Source: Citrobacter freundii (GTDB taxonomy: Bacteria > Pseudomonadota > Gammaproteobacteria > Enterobacterales > Enterobacteriaceae). From it: 64,000 nt of DNA. Below, one piece after another: positions 35,042-43,378 of this stretch. Location: positions 62,001-126,000 of the forward strand of contig NZ_JAALBX010000009.1 in NCBI RefSeq assembly GCF_011077955.1, written 5' to 3'. The position numbers were made by a program, and so were the translations under genes. The notes beneath the pieces were generated by a model, which did no database searches, was not told where the DNA came from, and saw only the letters and a program-made list of their open reading frames with translations. Each line of letters begins with the position of its first letter. Positions within the stretch are counted from its first letter, which is position 1.

Positions 35042-36043
35042 ATGCAGATAAGCCTCAACACGACAGCGCTCTCTAACCAGAGCGCACAAGGATCATCGCG
35101 CCCGCTTGCGCCAGGACGTACTCAAGCCGTCAAGCAGCCTACGCATGTGGATAACGATTATCCGGCATCGCCGCTGCTCAGTACCCGCCCGCAACGTTAT
35201 AGCGTGCAGTTAAACGATCAGCTTACGACGCAACAACAGGCCGACCGCTATCTTGCTTCACTGGAACAAAAACTGCTGGATTACCGGCAGGCCAGTCGTC
35301 GCGAAACTAACGGCGTAAACCCACACGCGGATGCCATCCACCGTCTGCTGAAGCAGCGCCCTTCCCTGTGCGGCGGCGCGGTTGATAATCAGCTCAATGC
35401 CGTATTGCAGGGCGAAGCCCGGGTCACCTTTCAGTCGCCACAACTTGCCGATGCGATAAAAAGCGAGCTTCCGGAAGCGCTGTTATTCAGCGTGCAGCAA
35501 GGCCGCCAGACCCAACTTAGCGCCATTACCGTGACGGATGAGACCGACCCGCGCCAGTACCGTACCGCCATGCATAACGCACTGCGTCGCGTGGGCGTTC
35601 AGGTTCATGAGAAATTTGGCGATATTTCGTTTAGCAGCAGCGAGAAGCAATGGCCGGATATTCAAAAAACCCTGAGCGTGATGGGCGAAGGCGTGCGTTT
35701 TCCGGCGGGGGAAATCAAAACCCTGGCCCCGGAGAGCGCGCCGTCGCTCTCAGACCGGCTGCAAAAGGCGCTGACTGGCGGTGGCGTGCAGGCCCAGAAC
35801 ACCGTGCAACAGGCGCTGGGCCATATCAGCGACCAGCGCCAGGCGCTCGCCAGCCAGCAGGAAAAAGCCCATCGATTGATTGACGAAATGGCGCGTTTTC
35901 CTGACGCCCAGAATGCCGTTCAGGCGGCATTAACGCTTGCAGGTTCGCTGGAAGAAGCCAGCCACAACTACCAATTACTGGTGGAGGCGGTAAACGGCCA
36001 TGCGCGCTTTTCCTCTTCCACCGTGCAAAACCTTCTACGTTAA
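35042..36043 (+). CDS. lafW: LafW, Flag-2-specific protein of unknown role
   Basis: A 333-residue protein with no signal peptide or membrane segment. It is Gln-rich with long helical stretches (TTQQQADRYLASLEQKLLDYRQ, QALGHISDQRQALASQQEKAH, LAGSLEEASHNYQLLVEAVNG). I recognise no domain. LafW of Flag-2/lateral clusters sits between lfgL and the lafZ-lafA region and is sometimes called hook-associated. The name is given by position. It converges with the minus-strand ToxS-like gene, overlapping it by four bases at the 3' ends. Confidence 0.7.
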   Translation: MQISLNTTALSNQSAQGSSRPLAPGRTQAVKQPTHVDNDYPASPLLSTRPQRYSVQLNDQLTTQQQADRYLASLEQKLLDYRQASRRETNGVNPHADAIHRLLKQRPSLCGGAVDNQLNAVLQGEARVTFQSPQLADAIKSELPEALLFSVQQGRQTQLSAITVTDETDPRQYRTAMHNALRRVGVQVHEKFGDISFSSSEKQWPDIQKTLSVMGEGVRFPAGEIKTLAPESAPSLSDRLQKALTGGGVQAQNTVQQALGHISDQRQALASQQEKAHRLIDEMARFPDAQNAVQAALTLAGSLEEASHNYQLLVEAVNGHARFSSSTVQNLLR

Positions 36044-36513
36044 CGCTTACAGTCCGGGCTGCTCTTTAACGCAGCCCCTTTATCCACCACCCACAGATCG
36101 GCCGTATCCACGAAATAAATCAGGCGTCGATCTTTGGGCAAGCCAAGCAGAAGTACATGCAAATCCTGCTCGTGGGCGAACCGGACCATGGGCACCTGCG
36201 GCGCGGCCACCTCTTTGACGGGGGCGGTGCCAAGAATGCGTAAATAGCCCTGGGTTCCCGCACTGTTCAGGCAAATACGATATTCATCGGTCAGTACCTG
36301 CTCGGCCTTATCGGGCGAGGCAGAGATGAAGCGCATCACGCCCACATCCTTATGCTCGTTTTTGACGTTGATGATTTCCCCCTCGCGGGTGACAAAATCA
36401 TACGATTCCAGTTGGGTATGGGTGATGGTCCCAAACGCCTGCGGCGCGCCCGTCAACAATAACGCCGTCACGACGCCCAACAACGGCTTATTTATCACAG
36501 ACAGGCATTTCAT
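36040..36513 (-). CDS. Small exported partner of LafZ (ToxS-like position)
   Basis: A 157-residue protein with an N-terminal hydrophobic segment (about 9-28, LLGVVTALLLTGAPQAFG) that looks like a signal peptide or anchor. The rest is soluble, with two cysteines (RICLNS and SSPDCKR) able to form a disulfide. I recognise no family. It overlaps the 3' end of lafZ by 26 bases, so the two are cotranslated. The pair resembles ToxR-ToxS or TcpP-TcpH, in which the small periplasmic protein stabilises the regulator's sensor domain. This role is inferred from gene order only. Confidence 0.6.
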   Translation of the reverse strand: MKCLSVINKPLLGVVTALLLTGAPQAFGTITHTQLESYDFVTREGEIINVKNEHKDVGVMRFISASPDKAEQVLTDEYRICLNSAGTQGYLRILGTAPVKEVAAPQVPMVRFAHEQDLHVLLLGLPKDRRLIYFVDTADLWVVDKGAALKSSPDCKR

Positions 36514-37423
36514 TTACGGTTCTCTCCACACTACCCAACAGACGCTCGCCCATTTGGCTATCGTAGCCCTGCCAGTTTTTTAACGACGTGATTACCTGCC
36601 ACGTCACGTCGCACTGGTCATTCACCAGTACGCTCATTGAGAATTTAGTCGGCGTGACGCGATAAAAAATCGTGGCTGTCTTTTGATGCTTCGCCAGCAA
36701 TTGGTTTATCTGATCAAGCGCCGCCCCCATATGATGAGACAAACTCGGCGTACTGCTCTCCGACGGGCTGCTGTTGACCAAATGCATAATCATGATGCGA
36801 TCGGCGGCCGGATAAGATTCATTTTTAAATTGCAAAGCAGGAGCAACCGGCGCGCCAGACGGGCGTTGCCAGATCCACGCCCCCGCCACGGCAATGCCGA
36901 CCAGAACAAGCGCGCCCACAAGGCCCAGCACCTTACGGTTACGCCGCACGGGCGGTGTTGCGGTGAGGTTTGGCGTGGGTGGAGGCGGCGTTTGCGCAGG
37001 TTCAGTTAAGATCGGCGGTTCGCCTTCAGGTTGCGTCAGCGGCGTGTAGTGCGCGTCACGCTCCGGCTCGGCCTCAACCGCATCGTTTTCCTCTTCAACT
37101 TCACTGATGAATTGTTTGCTGAACACATACCCTTTCTTCGGGACAGTTTTGATAATTTCTTGCTGCTTACCATTATCATCAAGGGCTGCGCGCAACGCAT
37201 GGATCGCCGTCGGTAAGCTATTGGTGCCGACCACCCGGTTCTTCCAGACTTCCGCCATCAAATATTGCCGTGAGAGCACATCGTTGGCATGGGAAATAAA
37301 TGTGTTGAGCAAGGCGTAATGGTACTCGCCCAAACGACGCACTTCTCCGGTTTCGACATGGATAAGCGCATTCCGGGAAGGATCTAACCGCCAGTTATTG
37401 ACTACTATCGCCATATTTAACAT
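36488..37423 (-). CDS. lafZ: LafZ, ToxR/CadC-type transmembrane regulator
   Basis: A 311-residue regulator. An N-terminal OmpR/PhoB-type winged helix spans residues 5-105 (NNWRLDPSRNALIHVETGEVRRLG, NSLPTAIHALRAALDD, IKTVPKKGYVF, the usual CadC/ToxR end). A proline-rich acidic linker follows (about 110-160). One membrane helix lies at about 165-186 (VLGLVGALVLVGIAVAGAWIW). A periplasmic domain to 311 has two cysteines (NDQCDVTW, MPVCDK). It would bind DNA while membrane-anchored and sense an envelope signal. It is divergent from lafA across 464 bases, so lafA is a natural target. A start three codons later (MAIVVNN) is possible. No clear ribosome site is seen for either. Confidence 0.85.
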   Translation of the reverse strand: MLNMAIVVNNWRLDPSRNALIHVETGEVRRLGEYHYALLNTFISHANDVLSRQYLMAEVWKNRVVGTNSLPTAIHALRAALDDNGKQQEIIKTVPKKGYVFSKQFISEVEEENDAVEAEPERDAHYTPLTQPEGEPPILTEPAQTPPPPTPNLTATPPVRRNRKVLGLVGALVLVGIAVAGAWIWQRPSGAPVAPALQFKNESYPAADRIMIMHLVNSSPSESSTPSLSHHMGAALDQINQLLAKHQKTATIFYRVTPTKFSMSVLVNDQCDVTWQVITSLKNWQGYDSQMGERLLGSVERTVNEMPVCDK

Positions 37424-37887
37424 TACTTATAAAAATAAAAGTGCCCGAACCAGGGAGAGGTCCGGGTAGGTTTATTAACTCATTGAATTATAGTTAAATA
37501 ATTTTGCAAAAATACACACACTCTGCCGTTCTTTTTTTATCAATAGCATTACCTTTTAAAAAAATCCATAAAAATCTGCATGTTAATGAAATATAACAAC
37601 CTCAAAATAAACATAACATCTTCTTTAAACATCTTCTGTCGCGTTACGTTATTAATACAAAAGTAGCACCCCGCTTATTTTTTTCCTCCCCCGCATTTAA
37701 TTTCTTTTGAATTTGGCCGCTTTGTCAAAAGCCAGCGTGAGAATTTTTGTGGCGGGTTTTGAATGTCGGTCATTCCCGGCAAATCCGGCGAGAAAAATTT
37801 TTTACTGAAGGTTTTAAGTTTTGGAACTGTCGGGTCGCTTTATCTGTGCATCAGCACCCGAATCTCATTTTATTAAGGAGTCACATC
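37424..37887. promoter_or_regulatory. Divergent regulatory region lafZ/lafA
   Basis: 464 bases with no supported gene. The lafZ-proximal 37480-37720 part is strongly AT-rich with poly-T and poly-A runs, while 37740-37870 is more balanced. I find no GG-N10-GC sigma-54 element for lafA and no convincing sigma-28 promoter (TAAAGTTT-N11-GCCGATAA type), only a weak TTAAGTTT at about 37816-37823. lafA has a good AAGGAG ribosome site at 37875-37880. Confidence 0.5.
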
Positions 37888-38772
37888 ATGTTATCAATTA
37901 ATACTAACCCGGCCTCAATGGCTTCCGTCAACGCCATCAACAAAAGCAACGCGTCTCTGGCAACCTCTATGGAGCGTCTTGCTACCGGTAACCGCATCAA
38001 CTCTTCCGCAGATGACGCCGCCGGCAAACAGATTGCTAACCGTCTGCAGGCTCAGTCAAACGGCATGAACCAGGCAATGCGCAACGTCTCTGACGCCACC
38101 GCCCTGCTGCAAACGGCTGACGGTACTTTTGACGAAATGAACAACATTCTGGGTCGTATGCAAGACCTCGCAACACAAGCAGCGAACGGAACGTACAGCG
38201 ATGACGACCGTGCGGCCATGCAGTCTGAATTTGACGAACTGGGCCACCAGATGTCCGATATGATGCAGAACACCACTTACGGCGGCACCAACTTGTTCGG
38301 CGCGTCAGGTCAGTTCTCAAGCGCGGTTACCTTCCAGGTTGGCGCAGAGTCCACCGACACCATGTCTGTGGATATCTCTGCTCAGTTGAAAGGCCTTGAT
38401 ACCTCACTGAAAGGTCTGAGCAACGCGTATTCAAGCGACCAAACCACCAACGCCACCAGCACCGCTTCAGGTTCTGAACTCATGACCGCGTCTTCTGCAA
38501 ATGCCACCATCTCTAAAGTGCAGGATGCGATGAAAGCCGTCGGCAGCATCCAGTCTTCTTTGGGTGCGTCTATCAACCGTCTGAACGACACCGCGTCTAA
38601 CCTGCAGAACATGAAAGACAACACCGATGCCGCAGTAGGTAACATTATGGATACCGACTACGCGACGGAAGCGTCCAACATGACAAAACAGCAGATGCTG
38701 ATGCAGACAGGCATTTCTATGCTCAAGCAGTCCAACAGCATGAGCAGCATGGTTTCCAGCCTGTTGCAGTAA
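37888..38772 (+). CDS. lafA: Flag-2 flagellin LafA
   Basis: A 294-residue flagellin, the filament subunit. The conserved D0/D1 N-terminus (about 1-145) reads INTNPASMASVNAINKSNASLATSMERLATGNRINSSADDAAG and on. The C-terminal D1/D0 part (about 215-294) includes GASINRLNDTASNLQNMKDN and ends SMLKQSNSMSSMVSSLLQ. The variable outer domain is very short and Ser/Thr-rich (AYSSDQTTNATSTASGSELM), offering possible O-glycosylation sites. The start at 37888 sits 7 bases behind AAGGAG. An in-frame ATG 141 bases upstream would add a non-flagellin leader and is rejected. It is monocistronic, with its own terminator. Confidence 0.96.
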   Translation: MLSINTNPASMASVNAINKSNASLATSMERLATGNRINSSADDAAGKQIANRLQAQSNGMNQAMRNVSDATALLQTADGTFDEMNNILGRMQDLATQAANGTYSDDDRAAMQSEFDELGHQMSDMMQNTTYGGTNLFGASGQFSSAVTFQVGAESTDTMSVDISAQLKGLDTSLKGLSNAYSSDQTTNATSTASGSELMTASSANATISKVQDAMKAVGSIQSSLGASINRLNDTASNLQNMKDNTDAAVGNIMDTDYATEASNMTKQQMLMQTGISMLKQSNSMSSMVSSLLQ

Positions 38773-38793
38773 TTATTTGCCGCGTTTCATCCC

Positions 38794-38821
38794 ACACCGC
38801 CTCTTTTGGCGGTGTTTTTTT
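38794..38821 (+). terminator. Terminator of lafA
   Basis: Arms ACACCGCC (38794-38801) and GGCGGTGT (38808-38815) with a 6-nt T-rich loop, followed by a T-run. It separates lafA from the sigma-54-driven lafB operon. Confidence 0.92.
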
Positions 38822-38910
38822 ATCTGCGCCAGGAAGGGTTTTCCCCCAAAGGAAAGGAAATTTCCCTCCCTCAATAACATCAACCACTTGAATTCATTGG
38901 TTTAAATTTT

Positions 38911-38926
38911 TGGCACGCATATTGCT
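38911..38926 (+). promoter_or_regulatory. Sigma-54 promoter of lafBCDEFSTU
   Basis: TGGCACGCATATTGCT matches TGGCACG-N4-TTGCW perfectly, with GG and GC 10 bases apart. It ends 33 bases before the lafB ATG. The operon includes sigma factor gene lafS, which puts LafS below LafK. Confidence 0.88.
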
Positions 38927-38959
38927 ATTAATACAGACATAACAGATTGAGGAAAAAAC

Positions 38960-40273
38960 ATGCCCGGAATACTCGACGTACGCACCTACGCCCAAACACT
39001 GGCCCTTGCTGATGTGGCAACGCGCGGCGGCCAGTTGAATAATCAAAAGGCAAAACTGGATGCGCAAAGCAAGGCGTTAAGCTCGCTGCAAACCAGCCTG
39101 AGCACATTTCAAAGCGCCGTTGATGCGTTAAACAGCACCACTTCAGGCCCTGTCGTTAACGCGGTGAGCTGTAATAACGATTCGGTTACCGCCACCGCTG
39201 ACTCCACGGCCCTGCCCGGCAGTTATTCATTTTATGTGCAGCAACTGGCCCAGGCGCAGCAGACGTCTATCAATTTTAGCGATACCCAAATCCCGGCGTC
39301 GGGTTCATTAACGCTGACCATGGGCGCAAGCCAGATGGATATCGATCTGACGCAATCTGATACGGATGGCGATGGGTTTGTTTCTGCAAGCGAAATGGCG
39401 AAAGCCATTAACAGTTCCGATGAAAACCCAGGGGTGACGGCAACGCTTGTGAAAACCGGCGATACCACCACCTTGATGATGACCTCTGATGACACCGGTG
39501 CGGCCAGCGCCTTTACGTTAAGTTCCGTCGGCAATACGGCGCTGGACAGTTGCCTTGCGGCGCAAAACCAGAGCCAGCAAGCGCAGGATGCGATTATTTA
39601 TCTCGGCAACGACGCTACCGGCACGCAAATCGTTAACTCATCGAATACCTTTGATGAATTAATCCCCGGCGCGTCCATCACCTTTACCGAAGTCCCGGGA
39701 GACGGCAAACCCGTCACGCTGACCATTTCGCAGGATGAAGGCACCTCTGAGCAAAAAGTGCAGGGTTTCGTCGACGCCTACAACTCGCTGGTAGATACCC
39801 TCGATAGCCTGACGGATAACGGTAGCGACGGCTCGGCAGGCGGCGCCTTCGCCGGTGATGCGGGCATCAATTCATTAAGTAACCAGTTAAACCGCCTCGT
39901 ACACGGCACCTATAACGGCGCTTCGCTTATCGATTATGGCATCACGCTCGACACCAACGGGCATCTGACTATCGATACGGAGAAGTTTGAAGCGGGCATT
40001 GAAAAAGACCCCGAGGGATTAACCGACATTTTCGTGGGTGATGACAGCATGGTCGGGCAAATCGACGATCTGATGGACACCTACCTCAATTCCAATAACG
40101 GGATCATCACCAAACGCCAGAACGCCATTACCGAACAGCAGGATGAAATCAGCGATGAGGCCGCCCAACTTAAGGAGACCTACAACACCAACTACGAGCG
40201 TTACGTAAATGAATGGACCGCCACGCTGGTAGAAATCACGCAAATGCAGCAAAGCATGTCAGCTTTTATGTAA
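38960..40273 (+). CDS. lafB: Flag-2 filament cap LafB (FliD family)
   Basis: A 437-residue FliD homologue. The N-terminal helical part includes ATRGGQLNNQKAKLDAQSKALSSLQTSLSTFQSAVDAL. The head domain is Thr/Asp-rich (LTQSDTDGDGFVSASEMAKA has a Ca-binding EF-like loop at about residues 134-145). The conserved GFVDAYNSLVDTLDSLT and the C-terminal coiled coil (AITEQQDEISDEAAQLKETYNTNYERYVNEWTATLVEITQMQQ) are present. It caps the filament and folds incoming flagellin. First gene of the operon. Confidence 0.94.
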   Translation: MPGILDVRTYAQTLALADVATRGGQLNNQKAKLDAQSKALSSLQTSLSTFQSAVDALNSTTSGPVVNAVSCNNDSVTATADSTALPGSYSFYVQQLAQAQQTSINFSDTQIPASGSLTLTMGASQMDIDLTQSDTDGDGFVSASEMAKAINSSDENPGVTATLVKTGDTTTLMMTSDDTGAASAFTLSSVGNTALDSCLAAQNQSQQAQDAIIYLGNDATGTQIVNSSNTFDELIPGASITFTEVPGDGKPVTLTISQDEGTSEQKVQGFVDAYNSLVDTLDSLTDNGSDGSAGGAFAGDAGINSLSNQLNRLVHGTYNGASLIDYGITLDTNGHLTIDTEKFEAGIEKDPEGLTDIFVGDDSMVGQIDDLMDTYLNSNNGIITKRQNAITEQQDEISDEAAQLKETYNTNYERYVNEWTATLVEITQMQQSMSAFM

Positions 40274-40302
40274 TTACCAATCTATTCAACAGGATACATA
40301 GC

Positions 40303-40695
40303 ATGTTCGGCAATACCGAAGGTTACGGCCTTTACAAAGAAATGGACCTGGCATCCCGGACGGCCGCGGCGTCGCCGCTGGATCTGGTTTTGGTGCTTTA
40401 TAACGGGTTAACGGACGAACTGGAGCGCGCGAAGAGCCATATCGATAACCGTCGCTATGAGCGTAAAGCGCAAAGCATCAATAAATGCATCGACATTCTT
40501 AACGCGCTGACCAGTTCGCTGGAATTTGATAACGGCGGCGACCTGGTCTTTAACCTGGCGCGTCTTTATGACCACTGCGTTTATCGCCTGTATGAGGCCA
40601 GCGGGCAGATGGAGCAGGACAAGATTGATGAAGTGATAGCCATTATCGCCAATCTCAAAGAAGGCTGGGAAGGCCTGTCGCGGAAGCTGAGCTGA
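40303..40695 (+). CDS. lafC: Flag-2 flagellin chaperone LafC (FliS family)
   Basis: A 130-residue FliS homologue: GYGLYKEMDLASRTAAASPLDLVLVLYNGLTDELERAKSHIDN, then AQSINKCIDILNALTSSLEF and LYDHCVYRLYEAS. The start at 40303 follows an AGGATA ribosome site and lies after lafB. An upstream in-frame ATG inside lafB is rejected. It binds the LafA C-terminus to prevent early polymerisation. Confidence 0.93.
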   Translation: MFGNTEGYGLYKEMDLASRTAAASPLDLVLVLYNGLTDELERAKSHIDNRRYERKAQSINKCIDILNALTSSLEFDNGGDLVFNLARLYDHCVYRLYEASGQMEQDKIDEVIAIIANLKEGWEGLSRKLS

Positions 40696-41015
40696 TGAAC
40701 ACACCCGCACAGCTTAACGCACAGTTACTGCAACTTCTGGAACAGATGCACATTACGTTTGACGAGAAGCGCTGGCGACGTATGCCCGCGCTCCGCCAGC
40801 AGCTAATGGCATGCTTTGACGAGTATCAGAAGCTCGAAACCAACGTCGCGGAACTGGCAAAAATGAAACGCCACTTGCGTGATGGGTTTGCGCAGTTGAT
40901 CGCCCAAAGCGAACAGCGCGCCGCTGAGCTGGAACACAAAATGGCGCAGCACCGCGACAATCAAGAAGGCGTGCTGGCGTATTCCATGATGGCCTTGTTA
41001 ACGGAGCAACCGTGA
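40695..41015 (+). CDS. lafD: LafD, FliT-like chaperone
   Basis: A 106-residue, mostly helical protein. Its ATG shares a base with the lafC TGA. The pattern (LLQLLEQMHITFDEKRWRRMPALRQQLMACFDEYQKLETNVAELAKM) and the position after fliS fit FliT, the chaperone for the cap protein. Sequence similarity in this family is low, so position carries most weight. Confidence 0.75.
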   Translation: MNTPAQLNAQLLQLLEQMHITFDEKRWRRMPALRQQLMACFDEYQKLETNVAELAKMKRHLRDGFAQLIAQSEQRAAELEHKMAQHRDNQEGVLAYSMMALLTEQP

Positions 41016-42121
41016 AAACGCTTTCCCCTGCGATGACGCAGCTTATCAGCAGCGTCGAGCATAACAATATCGCGGCCCAGCCCGAACAACCGGGCGGAGC
41101 CTCGTTTTCGCTGGACACTGCGGAAAAGGCCGGCGCGCTCATTCAACGTCTGGTTCAGCATAAATCCCAGCAATCCGGGCAAACGCAGCCGGATGATAGC
41201 GCCATGCAGGCTATGCTTGCCATGCTGTTGTCCCGCGCGACGCCGGAGGCAACCGACAATCCGACCGGGTTGCCGCACACCCGGAACATCGCGGTTCATC
41301 TGGCAGAAAAGCAACCTCAAAACGCGGCTCAAAAAACACCGGTAAACGGCGCGCCAGCCTCGGCTTTCAAAGCGCAGCCGCTGTCGGCGCAACTGCAGGC
41401 CTTGGTCGCGAAAATGACAGGCTCTGAAGATGCCAACCTGACCCCTGAACAACAGTCGAAACTGGCGGTGCTTCGCGCCCAGGATCCGAAACAGGTGCTC
41501 GCGGCCCCGGTTGTGCATCACTCCGCGCATGAAGAAGAAAAACGTGTTCAGACCGCCTCTGTCGCCATGCCGCATCGTCCGGTCATGAAAGAGAAACTGA
41601 CTGAGCGCCGCGCCGTTGCGTCTGCCAACACTGCCGCTGTTAACCCGACCGCTGCGACGCAGGAACTCAAAGCGACGCCGGTTATGCTTGAAAAAACGCC
41701 CTCCCTTCCCCTGCAATCAGAGGAGTGGGGTGAAAAGCTCACGGGACTTTTGAAAGATCAGATCCATTTTCAGATCAATCAGCAACAGCAGATCTCGACC
41801 ATTCGTCTTGATCCGCCCTCGCTTGGCAAACTGGATATCGCCATCCAACTGGATGCCGGTAAACTGACGGTGCATATCGGCGCCAGCCAGCCGGACGTAT
41901 GTCGCAGCCTCCAGCAGTTGAGCGACCAGTTGCGCCAGCAATTGACCGGGCAAAATTTCACGCAGGTCGAAGTCAATATTTCCGCCGACAGCGGAAATGA
42001 GGGACAGCGTCAGCAACAACAGCGCCAGCAGCAGCACGAAGACGACATCGTCACCGCTCGCACCATTTCGGCTGAACATTCGTCGGAGCCACAACGAGAT
42101 CCTTTATTAATTAAAGTGTAA
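41012..42121 (+). CDS. lafE: Flag-2 hook-length control protein LafE (FliK family)
   Basis: A 369-residue FliK-like protein. A low-complexity Ala/Gln/Pro-rich N-terminal ruler (about 1-225) is followed by a compact C-terminal domain (LKDQIHFQINQQQQISTIRLDPPSLGKLDIAIQLDAGKLTVHIGA, about 245-290) and a Gln-rich tail. It measures the hook and triggers the LfhB switch. Starts with GTG at 41012, overlapping lafD by four bases. Confidence 0.9.
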   Translation: MKTLSPAMTQLISSVEHNNIAAQPEQPGGASFSLDTAEKAGALIQRLVQHKSQQSGQTQPDDSAMQAMLAMLLSRATPEATDNPTGLPHTRNIAVHLAEKQPQNAAQKTPVNGAPASAFKAQPLSAQLQALVAKMTGSEDANLTPEQQSKLAVLRAQDPKQVLAAPVVHHSAHEEEKRVQTASVAMPHRPVMKEKLTERRAVASANTAAVNPTAATQELKATPVMLEKTPSLPLQSEEWGEKLTGLLKDQIHFQINQQQQISTIRLDPPSLGKLDIAIQLDAGKLTVHIGASQPDVCRSLQQLSDQLRQQLTGQNFTQVEVNISADSGNEGQRQQQQRQQQHEDDIVTARTISAEHSSEPQRDPLLIKV

Positions 42122-42126
42122 ATACC

Positions 42127-42597
42127 ATGAAAAAATTAGTGATAGGCGGCGTAATAAACGCTGTAATTTCGCTCGCCGTTGGCGGCGGCGCGGCATGGGG
42201 AATAATGCATTTTTCCCATGACAGTAAAAAAGAAACCAAAAAAGCTACGGCAAATGAGAAAAAAATCGACCTGAAAAACAGTACGTTTATTTCAATGCCG
42301 GAAATACTGGTTACCCTGCATGATAAAGACGATAAAGATCGTTATATGTTGGTAGAGATTGTGTTAATTTCCGATGGTAAAGAAAAAGAAAAATCGGATG
42401 AGATTAATGCCAGCCAGCCGCTCTATCAGAGTATTGCGGTAGAAACGCTGTCGAGCTTTAGTTATGAAGAAATGCGTAACCTGCATATTTCAGAAATAAA
42501 AGAATTATTGCTGACAAAATTAAAAAAAGGCGTGGCCGTGCGTAATCTGGAATTGCCTTTTGAAGATATTCTCATTAAACGCGTAGTTTACCAATAA
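42127..42597 (+). CDS. lafF: LafF, FliL-like stator-associated protein
   Basis: A 156-residue inner-membrane protein with one N-terminal helix (VIGGVINAVISLAVGGGAAWGIM, about 4-26), a Lys-rich linker and a periplasmic FliL-type domain (ISMPEILVTLHDKDDKDRYMLVEIVLI, MRNLHISEIKELLLTKLKKG, EDILIKRVVYQ). FliL rings surround stators and help torque under load. The gene is clearly AT-richer than its neighbours. Confidence 0.9.
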   Translation: MKKLVIGGVINAVISLAVGGGAAWGIMHFSHDSKKETKKATANEKKIDLKNSTFISMPEILVTLHDKDDKDRYMLVEIVLISDGKEKEKSDEINASQPLYQSIAVETLSSFSYEEMRNLHISEIKELLLTKLKKGVAVRNLELPFEDILIKRVVYQ

Positions 42598-42614
42598 ATT
42601 CAGGCCAAAGTATT

Positions 42615-43334
42615 ATGACGATGCAAACTGCCTGGGATCCTGCGGATTTCCAGCCATTGTCCACGCATGCTCAGTTGGAAGAGCGCGCTTATCTTAAGGC
42701 GTACTTACCGCTGGTGCGCAAAATTGTGCGCCAACTGGCGCCGCAATGTAGCAGCATTATGGATCGCCAGGATATGGAACAAACGGCGCTGATGGGACTG
42801 CTGTCGGCCATTCGCCGCTATGGTACGCCGGACGACAGCTTTGGAAGTTACGCCGCCCAGCGTATACGTGGCGCGATTCTTGATGAGCTTCGAAGCCTCG
42901 ACTGGCGACCACGCCAACTGCGCCAGAAGTATTTTCACATCAAAGATGTGATTCGGGAATTGCGAAAAAAAAACGGGCGTGAACCCCAGGCGGCAGAACT
43001 TGAAGCCGCAGGCGTTTCGCCTGAGGAATACCAGGACTATTTGCAGTTGGAAAACGCCAGCGTGCTTGCAAGCCTTGATGAAATATTGGCAGACGATCCT
43101 GGCGCGATTTCGCTAAGTAGTAGAAATCTGGAAGAGCAATTTATTACCCAAAAAATGCTGAGCGAAGCACTGGCATTATTAACGGAAAAGGAAGCCCTGG
43201 TGCTCTCGCTGTATTACCAGCAGGACATGAGTTTAAAAGAGATTGCGCTGACGCTTGACGTATCCGAGGCGCGTATTTGCCAGATTAACAAAAAAATCTC
43301 TGAAAAGATTTATCAACATTTTTACTCCAATTAA
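42615..43334 (+). CDS. lafS: Flag-2 sigma-28 factor LafS (FliA family)
   Basis: A 239-residue sigma factor of FliA length. Region 2 is YLPLVRKIVRQLAPQCSSIMDRQDMEQTALMGLLSAIRRYG, followed by YAAQRIRGAILDELRSLDWRPRQLRQK. The region 4 helix-turn-helix is MSLKEIALTLDVSEARICQINKKI. It would transcribe late genes such as lafA once LfgM is exported. Its place in the lafB operon makes it sigma-54/LafK dependent. Confidence 0.94.
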   Translation: MTMQTAWDPADFQPLSTHAQLEERAYLKAYLPLVRKIVRQLAPQCSSIMDRQDMEQTALMGLLSAIRRYGTPDDSFGSYAAQRIRGAILDELRSLDWRPRQLRQKYFHIKDVIRELRKKNGREPQAAELEAAGVSPEEYQDYLQLENASVLASLDEILADDPGAISLSSRNLEEQFITQKMLSEALALLTEKEALVLSLYYQQDMSLKEIALTLDVSEARICQINKKISEKIYQHFYSN

Positions 43335-43378
43335 TGCGCGTCGCGGACGCATATTATCTCTGAAGAATTGAGGCTGTT

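Noticed and set aside
37747-37887. Extended flagellin start adding 47 residues
   Set aside because: The leader is unlike any flagellin and the internal ATG at 37888 has a strong ribosome site and the canonical N-terminus.
40961-41716. 251-codon minus-strand open frame opposite lafE
   Set aside because: Arg/Phe-rich, low-complexity shadow of the Ala/Gln-rich lafE coding strand.
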